64,000 nt of DNA from Fusobacterium mortiferum (lineage in GTDB: Bacteria; Fusobacteriota; Fusobacteriia; Fusobacteriales; Fusobacteriaceae). Below are positions 53,550 to 62,717 of this stretch, piece by piece. The stretch spans positions 1-64,000 of the forward strand of contig NZ_JACSNP010000003.1 in assembly GCF_016900045.1 (NCBI RefSeq), given 5' to 3'. The notes under the pieces are model-generated. The model made no database searches. It was not told the DNA's origin and was given only the letters and a program-made list of their open reading frames with translations. Each line of letters begins with the position of its first letter. Positions within the stretch are counted from its first letter, which is position 1. The translations under genes were made by a program, and so were the position numbers.

Positions 53550-55274
53550 ATGAAACTCTTTAAATTTTTAAAAAATTTGATATTTGGAACTGTTATTTTT
53601 ATTATAAAGGAGATATTTTCATTCTTTATAAAATTAGTTTTAATGTCAATACTATTACTTATAATAATTGGAGTATTTAATAAATATTCATCACAAAAAG
53701 AAAAAAATAATTTAAAAATTGAAAAAGGAAGTTATATTGTTATTGACTTAGGAAATAAATATAGTGAGAAATCTGAAACTATTCCTAATTTTCTCAAAGA
53801 TGGAGAGATCAATTTTTTCTCACTGTTAAAAAAATTAGATTCTATCAATTCTAATCCCAATGTTGAAGGTATTTTCCTTAAACTTGATAACATAACATTA
53901 GATAGAGCTCAAATTGAGGAACTTGGATCAAAATTAAATATTTTAAAAGAGAATAATAAGAAAATTCTCTCTTTTGCTCTTAACTTAAATAATAGAAACT
54001 ATTCACTTGCACTTAACTCTAATGAGATAATTATGCCACCTACTATGAGTGCTAATGTTAATCTCACTGGTTATTATAGTGAATTAGCATACTATAAGGG
54101 ATTAGCAGATAAATTTGGAGTAAAATTTAATGTTATCCACGTTGGAGATTATAAGTCTTATGGTGAAAATTTTACTAAAAAAGAGATGTCTAATGAGTAT
54201 AGAGAGAATATTAAAAGACTTCATGATAAAATATATGATAACTTCTTAAATAAAATTATTATAGAAAGAAAAATTAATAAAGAACTTATTAATGATAGAA
54301 TTTTAAATGGTGATTTTGTTTTTTCTGAACCACATCAAATGGAAAAATTTCATCTTATTGATAAACTTGCTTATGAAGAGGATATATTTAATACAATAGG
54401 AAAGAAAAAATTAATTCCTATTGAAAAATATCAAGAAACTAAAATCAACTCCCCAGAGAAAATTGCTATCATCTATGGTGAAGGAAGTATACTTCTTAGC
54501 AGTGAAAAAGGTAGTATCGGTAACTCTATAACTCCTGATAAAATATCAAATGAAATTGATAAAGCTTTGGAAAATCCAGAGATAAAAGGAATTGTTTTAA
54601 GACTTAATTCCCCTGGTGGTTCTGCACTTGCTTCTAATATCATTCATCATAAATTAAAAGAAGCTAGTAAGCAGAAACCTATCTACATATCTGTAGGTGG
54701 AGTTGCTGCTTCTGGAGGATACTATATTGCTGTTTCTGGAGACAAGATTTTTGCTGATAAAGAAAGTATTACTGGCTCTATTGGAGTTGTTTCCCTTATT
54801 CCAAACTTCAACGGTCTTATGAAAAAATTAGATATTAATATTGAAACTGTTAAAAAAGGTAAATATTCTGATCTATTCTCTTTGACTAAAGATTTTACTG
54901 AGGAAGATGAAGAAAAAATTTATGCTTCTAGCTTTAAGGTATATAGTGAGTTTTTAGATATTGTAGCACAAGGAAGAGAGTTAGATAGAGATTATGTACA
55001 CTCTATTGCTCAAGGAAAAGTTTGGTTGGGAGAAGAGGCAAAAAATCTTAAACTTATAGATGAAATTGGTGGCTTAGAGCTGACTATAAATACTCTGGCT
55101 AAAGATTTAAAATTAAGTAATTATGAAGTTATTGAAATTGTTGAAAGTGATAGTTTTGAAACTATTCTTAAACAATATCTACCTTTTAAAACTTTAATTC
55201 AAAATTTTTCATCTCTAGATGAAAATAATGAATTATTCTTCAAACCTAGCTATTTTTTCCCATATAATCTATAA
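53550..55274 (+). CDS. sppA: signal peptide peptidase SppA (67K type)
   Basis: A 574-residue membrane-bound S49 protease degrading cleaved signal peptides. One N-terminal membrane helix (residues 23-42) is followed by two tandem protease domains, the fusion type of diderms. The catalytic Lys lies in HVGDYKSYGENF near residue 195 of the first domain, and the Ser in GGVAASGGYYIAV near residue 390 of the second, as in the E. coli dyad. AGGAGAA precedes the ATG. Confidence 0.94.
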   Translation: MKLFKFLKNLIFGTVIFIIKEIFSFFIKLVLMSILLLIIIGVFNKYSSQKEKNNLKIEKGSYIVIDLGNKYSEKSETIPNFLKDGEINFFSLLKKLDSINSNPNVEGIFLKLDNITLDRAQIEELGSKLNILKENNKKILSFALNLNNRNYSLALNSNEIIMPPTMSANVNLTGYYSELAYYKGLADKFGVKFNVIHVGDYKSYGENFTKKEMSNEYRENIKRLHDKIYDNFLNKIIIERKINKELINDRILNGDFVFSEPHQMEKFHLIDKLAYEEDIFNTIGKKKLIPIEKYQETKINSPEKIAIIYGEGSILLSSEKGSIGNSITPDKISNEIDKALENPEIKGIVLRLNSPGGSALASNIIHHKLKEASKQKPIYISVGGVAASGGYYIAVSGDKIFADKESITGSIGVVSLIPNFNGLMKKLDINIETVKKGKYSDLFSLTKDFTEEDEEKIYASSFKVYSEFLDIVAQGRELDRDYVHSIAQGKVWLGEEAKNLKLIDEIGGLELTINTLAKDLKLSNYEVIEIVESDSFETILKQYLPFKTLIQNFSSLDENNELFFKPSYFFPYNL

Positions 55275-55282
55275 GAAAACTA

Positions 55283-55312
55283 TTGAAACTTTATATAGTT
55301 ATATGATATAAT
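55283..55312 (+). promoter_or_regulatory. promoter of the ybaB gene
   Basis: TTGAAA (55283-55288) and TATAAT (55307-55312) spaced 18 bp; the -10 is extended (TGATATAAT). Confidence 0.65.
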
Positions 55313-55349
55313 CACTGTTAGTGAGAAAAATATCAGGAGGAGAATTATA

Positions 55350-55706
55350 ATGGTAAGAAAATTAAAAGGTGGAAAAACATCTCAAGGTGCAGGAAGCCAA
55401 ATGAATATATTAAAACAAGCTCAAGCTATGCAACAACAAATGTTATTAGTTCAAGAAGGACTTAAAGAAAAAGAGTTAACTTCTTCTGTTGGTGGAGGAG
55501 CTGTAACTGTAAAAGTTAATGGGCAAAAAGAACTATTAGAAGTTAAATTAACTGATGAAATAGTTAAAGAAGCTGCACAAGATAAAGAGATGTTAGAAGA
55601 TTTAGTTCTTTCTGCAGTAAAAGAAGCTATGAGACAAGCTGATGAATTAGCTGAAGCTGAAATGGGAAAAATAACTGGTGGTATCAATATCCCTGGACTT
55701 TTCTAA
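55350..55706 (+). CDS. YbaB/EbfC family nucleoid-associated protein
   Basis: A 118-residue DNA-binding dimer. An N-terminal Gly/Lys/Ser-rich tail of about 20 residues precedes the family core: a Met/Gln-rich helix (LKQAQAMQQQMLLVQEGLKE), the beta hairpin VGGGAVTVKVNGQKELLEV, and a terminal helix ending GKITGGINIPGLF. EbfC/YbaB proteins coat DNA and influence expression. They usually follow dnaX or recR; here it stands alone with its own promoter and terminator. Confidence 0.93.
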   Translation: MVRKLKGGKTSQGAGSQMNILKQAQAMQQQMLLVQEGLKEKELTSSVGGGAVTVKVNGQKELLEVKLTDEIVKEAAQDKEMLEDLVLSAVKEAMRQADELAEAEMGKITGGINIPGLF

Positions 55707-55723
55707 TCTATAGAAAGAAATTT

Positions 55724-55752
55724 AAGAGAAGATGTTTTTCTTCTCTTTTTTT
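55724..55752 (+). terminator. terminator of the ybaB gene
   Basis: AAGAGAAGA and TCTTCTCTT form a 9-bp stem followed by a T-run. Confidence 0.85.
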
Positions 55753-55753
55753 A

Positions 55754-55781
55754 TTGCTCTACAGTTTTTATATGGTATAAT
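55754..55781 (+). promoter_or_regulatory. promoter of the choloylglycine hydrolase gene
   Basis: TTGCTC (55754-55759) and TATAAT (55776-55781) with a 16-bp spacer; the -10 is extended (TGGTATAAT). Confidence 0.6.
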
Positions 55782-55811
55782 GTATTATCAAATAATTTTA
55801 GGAGGGTTTTC

Positions 55812-56912
55812 ATGAAAAAAATTTTTAAATTGTCACTTAGTTTATTTTTAATTTTCTCTAGTGTTGCTCTTGCATGTACTGGTATTACTATTAGAACAAT
55901 AGATAACCAAATGATTCAAGGTAGAACGATAGAGTATGGTGAAAGTAATCTGAATAGTAAATTAGTGGTATCTCCAAGAGGAAAAGAGTATCAATCTTTA
56001 ACTCCTGATGGAAAGATGGAGGGGCACAAATGGAAAGCTAAGTATGGTTATGTTGGAGCCTCTGTCATAAATGATTTATTCATCGGAGAAGGGATCAATG
56101 AAGCTGGGCTTAATGCTGGTCTTTTTTATTTCCCTCATTATGGTAGTCTTACAAAATATACTCCAAAAATATCAAAAAAATCTGTTGTTGATATGCAATT
56201 TGTGAGTTGGATCTTATCTAACTTCTCAACTGTCGAAGAGGTAAAAGAAGGAATTAAAAATATTAAAGTTGTCAATGTTGGTTATGATAAAAATGGAAAC
56301 CCTCTTCCTACAGCTCACTGGAGAGTTGCAGATGCAAAGGGTGGAAATATAGTTATTGAAATTATTAATAATGGTGAAGTTAAAATCTATGATAACAAAG
56401 TAGGAGTTCTAACTAATGCTCCAGATTTTGATTGGCACGTAAAAAATCTTAATAACTATATAAATCTTTATTCTGGAAATGCTAAAAACTATAACGTAAA
56501 TGGTGAAGAGATATTCTCTTTTGGAGTAGGAACAGGAGCTTTAGGATTACCTGGAGATATCACTCCTCCATCGAGATTTATCAGAGCTTTTTATCTTCTT
56601 ACAACTATGAAACCTGCTGCTACTACTAAAGAAGCTGTAGATGAAGCTATTCATATTCTTAATAATTTTGATTTACCTATAGGTGTTGAATATCCTGCTG
56701 ATCAACAAGCATATATTCCAAAAGATTTACCTAGTGCTACTCAATGGACAGCTATAAGTAATTTAAGTGATAGAGAGTTTTATTACAAAACTATGTATAA
56801 TAGTCAAATAAGAAAAGTTGATTTAAAGAAGATAAATTTTTCAACTGTTAAATTTACATCTATTCCTTTAGATGAAAAACCTCAAGAAAATATACAAGAA
56901 TTAACATTTTAA
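55812..56912 (+). CDS. exported choloylglycine hydrolase / penicillin V acylase-type enzyme
   Basis: A 366-residue Ntn hydrolase of the C59 family, of which bile salt hydrolase and penicillin V acylase are members. The signal peptide ends LA and the next residue is Cys22, so signal removal exposes the catalytic N-terminal Cys. Further active-site residues: Arg in QGRTIEYG, Asn in LTNAPDFDWH near 195 and Arg in PPSRFIRA near 255. Gram-negative members are often periplasmic and can act on acyl-homoserine lactones; bile salts are the other candidate in a gut organism. Substrate not decided. Confidence 0.9.
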   Translation: MKKIFKLSLSLFLIFSSVALACTGITIRTIDNQMIQGRTIEYGESNLNSKLVVSPRGKEYQSLTPDGKMEGHKWKAKYGYVGASVINDLFIGEGINEAGLNAGLFYFPHYGSLTKYTPKISKKSVVDMQFVSWILSNFSTVEEVKEGIKNIKVVNVGYDKNGNPLPTAHWRVADAKGGNIVIEIINNGEVKIYDNKVGVLTNAPDFDWHVKNLNNYINLYSGNAKNYNVNGEEIFSFGVGTGALGLPGDITPPSRFIRAFYLLTTMKPAATTKEAVDEAIHILNNFDLPIGVEYPADQQAYIPKDLPSATQWTAISNLSDREFYYKTMYNSQIRKVDLKKINFSTVKFTSIPLDEKPQENIQELTF

Positions 56913-56949
56913 ATTGATGTTCCAATAACTATTCAACTATATTTTAGTA

Positions 56950-56989
56950 AAAAAACTCAAGAGTTAACTTTTTTCTCTTGAGTTTTTTA
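56950..56989. terminator. bidirectional terminator
   Basis: AAAACTCAAGAG and CTCTTGAGTTTT form a 12-bp stem between the convergent hydrolase and corA genes. Confidence 0.9.
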
Positions 56990-57031
56990 TTCCCATTTTT
57001 TATAATACTTTAATATTTATACAGAGTTTTC

Positions 57032-58099
57032 TTAAATCCACTTCTTCTTCTTAAAATATGCAATCATAGCTAGTACAAGTACAAACATTATTCCTAATAT
57101 TACAAAATATCCATATCTGCTCTGTAACTCTGGCATATATTCAAAGTTCATTCCATACAAGCTTGCTAAGAAACTAAGTGGCATAAATATTGTAGAGATT
57201 ATTGCTAATATTTGCATAACCTCGTTCATTCCATTACTAATTGTAGAATGATATAGTTGAATTAATTCCGTTACTCTACTATTTAATATATCTAGAGTAT
57301 CATGTACTATAATTCCATGATCTGATAAGTCTGTCAGATAAATTTTAATATCATCATTCAAATATTCTGCTACACTATTCGTCTGTAGTCTACTGATTAA
57401 CTCTCTAATAGGTCCTATCGTTCTTTTTAATGTAGTAACTTTTTGTTTTAATGTAATAATAGTTTGTAAATCCTCTCTTTCAGGATTATTAATAACTTTA
57501 GATTCTAATCTATCTATCTCTATCTCTACTTCATCTAGTATCATAAAATAGTTATCTACTATACTATCTAATATTACATAAGTTAAATAACCTACACTCT
57601 TCTTTCTCATTCTTGAATTTGGAGCTTCTATTCTAGCTCTAATTGAATCAAAAGCATCCCCTGGAGTTTCTTGAAATGTAATAAGATAATCCTCTTTTAC
57701 AATAAAGGAAACTTGCTCATAAGCTATATCCTTGGATATAAGATTTAAATTTAGCATCTTCATAACTATGAATAGATAATCTTCCCGTTCTTCTACTTTA
57801 GCTCTTTGAGTACTATTAACTAAATCCTCCATTACTAGATTATCAAGATTAAAAAGCTCTCCTATCCTTTTTATCAGTGGAATATTGTGTATTCCATCTA
57901 TATTTATCCAAGTAATCCCTTTAAAGTCTTTTTTTATCTCACTCAAATCACTATTTTCATCAAAAAGTTCTCTTTTAGTTATACTATCATTGTAAGCAAG
58001 TATATCTATATGTATCTTATGTTGTGGATTTTCACCAGTATATATTATACTTCCTGGGGGAAGTCCAACTTTTTTTACTCTATTTGATGAATCATTCAT
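57032..58099 (-). CDS. corA: CorA family magnesium/cobalt transporter
   Basis: A 355-residue CorA. A large cytoplasmic funnel domain with a long coiled-coil (residues 180-290) is followed by two C-terminal membrane helices; the selectivity motif YGMNFEYMPEL is in the loop between them, and the basic KKKKW tail is typical. It takes up Mg2+ (or Co2+/Ni2+). It follows the methyltransferase by 10 bases and ends the whiA-corA gene run. Confidence 0.95.
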   Translation of the reverse strand: MNDSSNRVKKVGLPPGSIIYTGENPQHKIHIDILAYNDSITKRELFDENSDLSEIKKDFKGITWINIDGIHNIPLIKRIGELFNLDNLVMEDLVNSTQRAKVEEREDYLFIVMKMLNLNLISKDIAYEQVSFIVKEDYLITFQETPGDAFDSIRARIEAPNSRMRKKSVGYLTYVILDSIVDNYFMILDEVEIEIDRLESKVINNPEREDLQTIITLKQKVTTLKRTIGPIRELISRLQTNSVAEYLNDDIKIYLTDLSDHGIIVHDTLDILNSRVTELIQLYHSTISNGMNEVMQILAIISTIFMPLSFLASLYGMNFEYMPELQSRYGYFVILGIMFVLVLAMIAYFKKKKWI

Positions 58100-58109
58100 C
58101 TAATTCACC

Positions 58110-59636
58110 TCACTTACTAAAAATTTTTTCAAAATAATTATCAATCTCTCTCTGAATCTCTAAATCATATTTATCTATCTGCTTCTTTACAAGAGAAGAT
58201 ATATACTCTATATCTTCTTTAACTTTTGGATAATATATTGGTGTTTCTTTTAATGGTGTAGAATAAAATTCATAATTTTTTCCTTTTGATTTTCCATTAT
58301 ACTTAAACCATTCTAAAAATGAAGTAGAATTCATATATCCTAAAATATAAAAAATATCTATCTCATTACTCTTAGTTGTTATAAAGTAAATATCAGCACT
58401 TCCATAAAATTCACTTTCATCGTAAGAGAATTGATTTGTCTTACATCTTTGTCTTACAAGAATCTTAGGTTTGCAAAATATCTCTCTATCTCTAGCCCAT
58501 TGAAGTTGCCACCATTTTATCTGACCAGTCAATACCTCTCTTCTTTTTGAAAGCTCTTCATAATAATTTTTTAAATATAGCTCTAACTCCTCATCTAATT
58601 CAGTTTCTCTATCTAAATAAAGTATCCAAAACTGATTCTTACTATTAGTATATTTTCCTATATCCTTATTTTTATAAAAAGGTTTTAAATACTTTGAAAA
58701 CTCCTCTTGAAAACTATTGAAAATAAAAGCTTTATCATAACCAGAAACTATTCCTTGATTTATATTTACCAAATCTCCCAATTTATAATTTGAGATACTA
58801 ATCACTCTTCTATTATACTCTCTACTCTCTTCATCTGCCAAGATTATTTTATCATTTTCATCATATAATAAAGAATTTTCTATCTTAAAACTTTTTTCTG
58901 GTAGCTCTATATTTATACTTTTTTTCTCTTTAATTGATTTCGTCCAACTAAAAATAATATTATGCTGACCTTTTGCCTTTGAAAAAAGTGAGTTATCATA
59001 GAATATAATTTCAGAAAACAAGCCATTTTCTTTTAAGGTGTTTCTTAATTTCTTTCCACTATCTGCCTTAAGCCAATAGTTTGTAGTTAGATAAACAAGG
59101 ATACCATTTTCATCTAATATCTCAATAGCTTTCTCAATAAAAAAGTAAAAATAATCCATTCTCGCTTCATAATACTTTTTTCCAAAATTCGTATTTTTTA
59201 CCTGTTGAAATATCTCTTTATTATTTTTTTCACCAAGATATGGTGGATTTCCTAAAATGATATTATATCCACTCTCTTCTAAAAGCAATCCATCACTATT
59301 TTCAATATTTAGTATTCCATCTAAAGAGTAGCTTGTTAATAGCTCTCTTCCCTTCTCCTTAGTTAGCTTTACTGCCTCATTATCAATATCATAACCCTTT
59401 ATCCAATTAGAATTATAATAATACTCTCCTGTAATCTCTTTTGAAATTATAATAAGAGCTTCTAAAAATGGAAGTAATAGATTTCCACTTCCACAAGAAA
59501 GATCACAAACTCTTATTTTATCTAATTTCTCTTTACTCATTTCACCATTAAAATAATTGTCAATTGCAATTTTAGTAATTTTATCAGCAATCTTATTTGG
59601 AGTATAAATCTTATAATTATATACCTTCTCTTCCAT
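58110..59636 (-). CDS. orphan N6-adenine DNA methyltransferase (TaqI-like)
   Basis: A 508-residue class I SAM methyltransferase. SAM-binding motif I CDLSCGSGNLLLPF is near residue 45, GYDIDNEAV near 85, and the N6-adenine catalytic motif ILGNPPYLG near residue 130. The C-terminal half (from about 285, LGDLVNINQGIVSGYDKA) resembles the TaqI-type target-recognition domain. No endonuclease gene is adjacent: its ATG overlaps the murJ stop (TAATG) and it precedes corA, so it is embedded among core genes. It may methylate for gene regulation, like CamA of Clostridioides, or be half of a type IIG system; the short length argues against a fused nuclease. Confidence 0.88.
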   Translation of the reverse strand: MEEKVYNYKIYTPNKIADKITKIAIDNYFNGEMSKEKLDKIRVCDLSCGSGNLLLPFLEALIIISKEITGEYYYNSNWIKGYDIDNEAVKLTKEKGRELLTSYSLDGILNIENSDGLLLEESGYNIILGNPPYLGEKNNKEIFQQVKNTNFGKKYYEARMDYFYFFIEKAIEILDENGILVYLTTNYWLKADSGKKLRNTLKENGLFSEIIFYDNSLFSKAKGQHNIIFSWTKSIKEKKSINIELPEKSFKIENSLLYDENDKIILADEESREYNRRVISISNYKLGDLVNINQGIVSGYDKAFIFNSFQEEFSKYLKPFYKNKDIGKYTNSKNQFWILYLDRETELDEELELYLKNYYEELSKRREVLTGQIKWWQLQWARDREIFCKPKILVRQRCKTNQFSYDESEFYGSADIYFITTKSNEIDIFYILGYMNSTSFLEWFKYNGKSKGKNYEFYSTPLKETPIYYPKVKEDIEYISSLVKKQIDKYDLEIQREIDNYFEKIFSK

Positions 59637-61096
59637 TAGAATACTTCCATTTTATTTTTTATTAAGCTTCTTGTCCAAAATAACATATATACAGCAGAAA
59701 AAACTATCAGTTTTAAAATTGTATTTTCTACTTTAAAACTTGCTAATAGAGCAAAACTTGTAACTATTAGTGTTTTAGCAAAGAAAATATAACTTTTTTT
59801 CAAACTAAAATTAATATATTTTTTTCTGAAAACTATTAAAAGTAAAATAAAGTTAACTGCGGCAGCTACTGAAGTAGACAGTGCAATTCCTCTATACTCT
59901 AATTTTTCTATCAGTAGAAAATTTAAAACTATATTAACTACTATAGATACTATAGAAAACTTTACTGGATGTCTACTATCTTTTACACTATAAAAAGCTC
60001 TTGTCATTAAGTATATAGCTGTATAAAAATATAACCCTAAAGAGTAATATAGTAAAGCTTGAGCTGTTACTCTTACTGCTTCCTCATCAAATTTTCCATA
60101 AGATAGTGTTAATCTAATAACTTCTGGAGCATAAAAAGTCAGTACAGCAGTTGATGGAATTATTAAAAATAGTAGTATGTTTAATCCTTTTACTATATTA
60201 TCCGTTGCCTCTTTATAATTATTTTTTGACATCGCCTTTGATAATCCTGGAAATATTACTGTAGATATTGATACTCCAAAAACTCCTACTGGTAATAAAT
60301 ATAACCTTGTAGCATTTTCAAGGGCTGATACCCCTCCAGCGGCTAAATATGAAGCAAACATCTGATCTACAATGGTGTTTACCTGTCTAGCTACTATCCC
60401 TATAAGCATTGGACATATCATTATAAATATTCTTTTTAAATAAGGATCCTTCCAATCTATTTTGAAAGAATATCCCTTTACTATTTTAAAAAACGCTGGT
60501 AAAACTACTAAAAATTGAAGAACTCCTCCAATTACAACTCCATAAGCTAAGGCATCTATTCCATAGCTTTTTCCAAAATACATAGAGGCTAAAATTATTG
60601 CTAAATTAAAAAATATTGATGTAGAAGCTGGAACAGCAAATTGTTTAAAATTATTTAAAATAGCACATATCATTCCTGATAAACTTATAAAGATAAAATA
60701 TACTGACATTATCTTTAATAGTCTTGAAGCTAGTAATTTAGTTTCTACCGAAAATCCACTTACTATTCCATCTATTATTCCCTGTGAAAATATTATCATC
60801 AATATTGTAATTATCGTACTAAAAACAAAGAGTAAATTTAGTATTGAATATATAAACTCCTTACTTCTCTCTTCTCCCTCTATTTCTACTCTTTCATTAT
60901 AAAGTGGGATAAATGAGCTACCTAAAGCTCCCTCTCCTAAAAGTTGCCTAAAAAAATTACTTATTTTAAAAGCACTGAAAAAAGCATCTGTCATAGCAGA
61001 TGCTCCAAAGTAATAAGCTATTATTCCAGCTCTTACTAAGCCTAATACTCTGCTTATCATTGTTATTATCATTACTAGAAGTCCACTTCTAAACAT
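59636..61096 (-). CDS. murJ: lipid II flippase MurJ
   Basis: A 486-residue MviN/MurJ protein with about 14 membrane helices of the MOP superfamily. The N-terminal MITMISRVLGLVRAGIIAYY, the GASAMTDAFFSAFKISNFFR loop (the substrate-cavity Arg residues) and LLGEGALGSSFIPLY are diagnostic. It flips lipid II for wall synthesis. It lies between scpA (9-base gap) and the DNA methyltransferase. Confidence 0.95.
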   Translation of the reverse strand: MFRSGLLVMIITMISRVLGLVRAGIIAYYFGASAMTDAFFSAFKISNFFRQLLGEGALGSSFIPLYNERVEIEGEERSKEFIYSILNLLFVFSTIITILMIIFSQGIIDGIVSGFSVETKLLASRLLKIMSVYFIFISLSGMICAILNNFKQFAVPASTSIFFNLAIILASMYFGKSYGIDALAYGVVIGGVLQFLVVLPAFFKIVKGYSFKIDWKDPYLKRIFIMICPMLIGIVARQVNTIVDQMFASYLAAGGVSALENATRLYLLPVGVFGVSISTVIFPGLSKAMSKNNYKEATDNIVKGLNILLFLIIPSTAVLTFYAPEVIRLTLSYGKFDEEAVRVTAQALLYYSLGLYFYTAIYLMTRAFYSVKDSRHPVKFSIVSIVVNIVLNFLLIEKLEYRGIALSTSVAAAVNFILLLIVFRKKYINFSLKKSYIFFAKTLIVTSFALLASFKVENTILKLIVFSAVYMLFWTRSLIKNKMEVF

Positions 61097-61105
61097 AAAA
61101 ACTCC

Positions 61106-61783
61106 TTATCTATTTATTCTTGATACTGTATCTTCTTCTATCTCTATAAGTCCCTCTTTATAGAGTTCTAAGATAGCTAAAAATATATATACTAGATGCA
61201 TTCTTCCTTCAGCTTCACTAAATATTGAATCAAAAGTCCTTCTTTGAGAGTATAATTTTATATATAATTTATCCATCTCATCTTTTAAAGTGTATTTTTT
61301 TCCTAGCTCTAATTCTAAATACTCTTTTTCACTCTTTCCAATATATTTTTTATAAGCTAAATATAGATCACTAGCTTTTAACTTTGAAATATCATACTCT
61401 TTAGCTGCCTTTTTTATAATCTTTCTTCCTTCACCACGTGTATAGGAGATGTTGTACTCTTTTTCCATCTCACCTATCTTTAATGCTACCTCTTTAAAGA
61501 TTTTATAGTCTTCTAATCTTCTTTTTAACTCTTTTTCTTTATTCTCTTCCTCATTGATAGCTAAAAGCGTTGAAGCTTTTATTTCCAATAATTCTGAGGC
61601 TGTAACTAAAAATTCTACTTTGATATGTAAATTTTCCTCTTGAGCTTCCTTTAAAACACCTAGATATTCATCTATTATTTGTGAAATTTTTATCTCTGAA
61701 ATTTTTAATTTTTTCTTTTCTATTAAATGAAGAAGTAAATCAAGTGGTCCTTCAAAATTATCTATCTTTAGTACTATATCCAT
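61106..61783 (-). CDS. scpA: segregation and condensation protein A
   Basis: A 225-residue kleisin subunit of the SMC complex. The N-terminal DNFEGPLDLLLHLIEKKK is the conserved SMC-neck-binding helix region, and the C-terminal winged helix ends in HLVYIFLAILELYKEGLI. It bridges Smc heads in chromosome condensation. scpB is not adjacent. Its start lies 26 bases inside the ribF gene. Confidence 0.94.
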   Translation of the reverse strand: MDIVLKIDNFEGPLDLLLHLIEKKKLKISEIKISQIIDEYLGVLKEAQEENLHIKVEFLVTASELLEIKASTLLAINEEENKEKELKRRLEDYKIFKEVALKIGEMEKEYNISYTRGEGRKIIKKAAKEYDISKLKASDLYLAYKKYIGKSEKEYLELELGKKYTLKDEMDKLYIKLYSQRRTFDSIFSEAEGRMHLVYIFLAILELYKEGLIEIEEDTVSRINR

Positions 61784-62714
61784 TTTTTCTCTCTTCTACT
61801 ACCCTTCTCCAAGTTTCTATATCATTTCCAATCACTCTTTTTAGTTCATCTATTGATGAGAATTTTTTCTCTTCTCTTAAATACTCTTCCAATTCAATAA
61901 CTACAGTTTTTCCATATATAAACTCATTAAAATTTAGTATATTTACTTCAACTGTTTTTTCTCCGGGTTTTAAAGTTGGATTAACTCCTATATTAACAAC
62001 TCCATAACGATAGAAATCCTCTCCTTCTATCTTTACTTTAGCTCCATATATTCCATTTTTAGGATATAATCTTGTAGACATTTTTATATTTGCAGTTGGA
62101 AATCCTAACTCTCTTGCTATTTTTTTCCCATGTACAACTTCACCCATAATAACAAAATTATGCCCTAAATATCTATTTATTGTTTCTATATCTTTATGTA
62201 ATACTTTATCTCTTAAAAGTGTTGAACTTACTAGTTTTCCTTCTAAATATATTGGAAAAAGTTCATTAACAACTATTCCTCTAACCTCTCCTAATCTAAC
62301 CAGATCCTTGGCAGTAGATTTTCCTCCCACTCCAAAAGAGAAATTAAATCCTACAAATAACTCCTTACTTCCCAATTTCTTTTCTAAAATATCTACAAAC
62401 TCCTCTGCAGTTAAATTGGCAAACTCTTGGGAAAACTCTTGTACAATAACACAATCTACTCCTAATTGTTCTAACAAATAAAGTTTTTCTTCTATAGTAT
62501 TTATAACTTTTGGAGCTGCCTCTCCCTTTATTAATTCCATTGGATGATTTGAAAATGTAAAAACAACTGAATAACCACTATTTTTTTTTGCTGCTTCTAT
62601 AGCCTGTTTTATAAGCTTTTGATGTCCATAATGAACTCCATCAAACGTTCCTATTGCTACATAACTATTACTTAGACACTCATTAAAATTCAAGATATCT
62701 TTTATTATTCTCAT
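61758..62714 (-). CDS. ribF: bifunctional riboflavin kinase / FAD synthetase
   Basis: A 318-residue RibF. The N-terminal adenylyltransferase domain has GTFDGVHYGHQKLI and SSTLLRDKV near residue 165; the C-terminal kinase domain has KKIARELGFPTANI, PKNGIYGAKV and VNIGVNPTL. It makes FMN and then FAD. It lies 3 bases after whiA and overlaps scpA. Confidence 0.95.
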   Translation of the reverse strand: MRIIKDILNFNECLSNSYVAIGTFDGVHYGHQKLIKQAIEAAKKNSGYSVVFTFSNHPMELIKGEAAPKVINTIEEKLYLLEQLGVDCVIVQEFSQEFANLTAEEFVDILEKKLGSKELFVGFNFSFGVGGKSTAKDLVRLGEVRGIVVNELFPIYLEGKLVSSTLLRDKVLHKDIETINRYLGHNFVIMGEVVHGKKIARELGFPTANIKMSTRLYPKNGIYGAKVKIEGEDFYRYGVVNIGVNPTLKPGEKTVEVNILNFNEFIYGKTVVIELEEYLREEKKFSSIDELKRVIGNDIETWRRVVEERKNGYSTKDR

Positions 62715-62717
62715 ACT

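Noticed and set aside
58110-59636. Restriction-modification system
   Set aside because: Only a methyltransferase is present; neighbours are murJ and corA, and no nuclease motif is seen in the protein.
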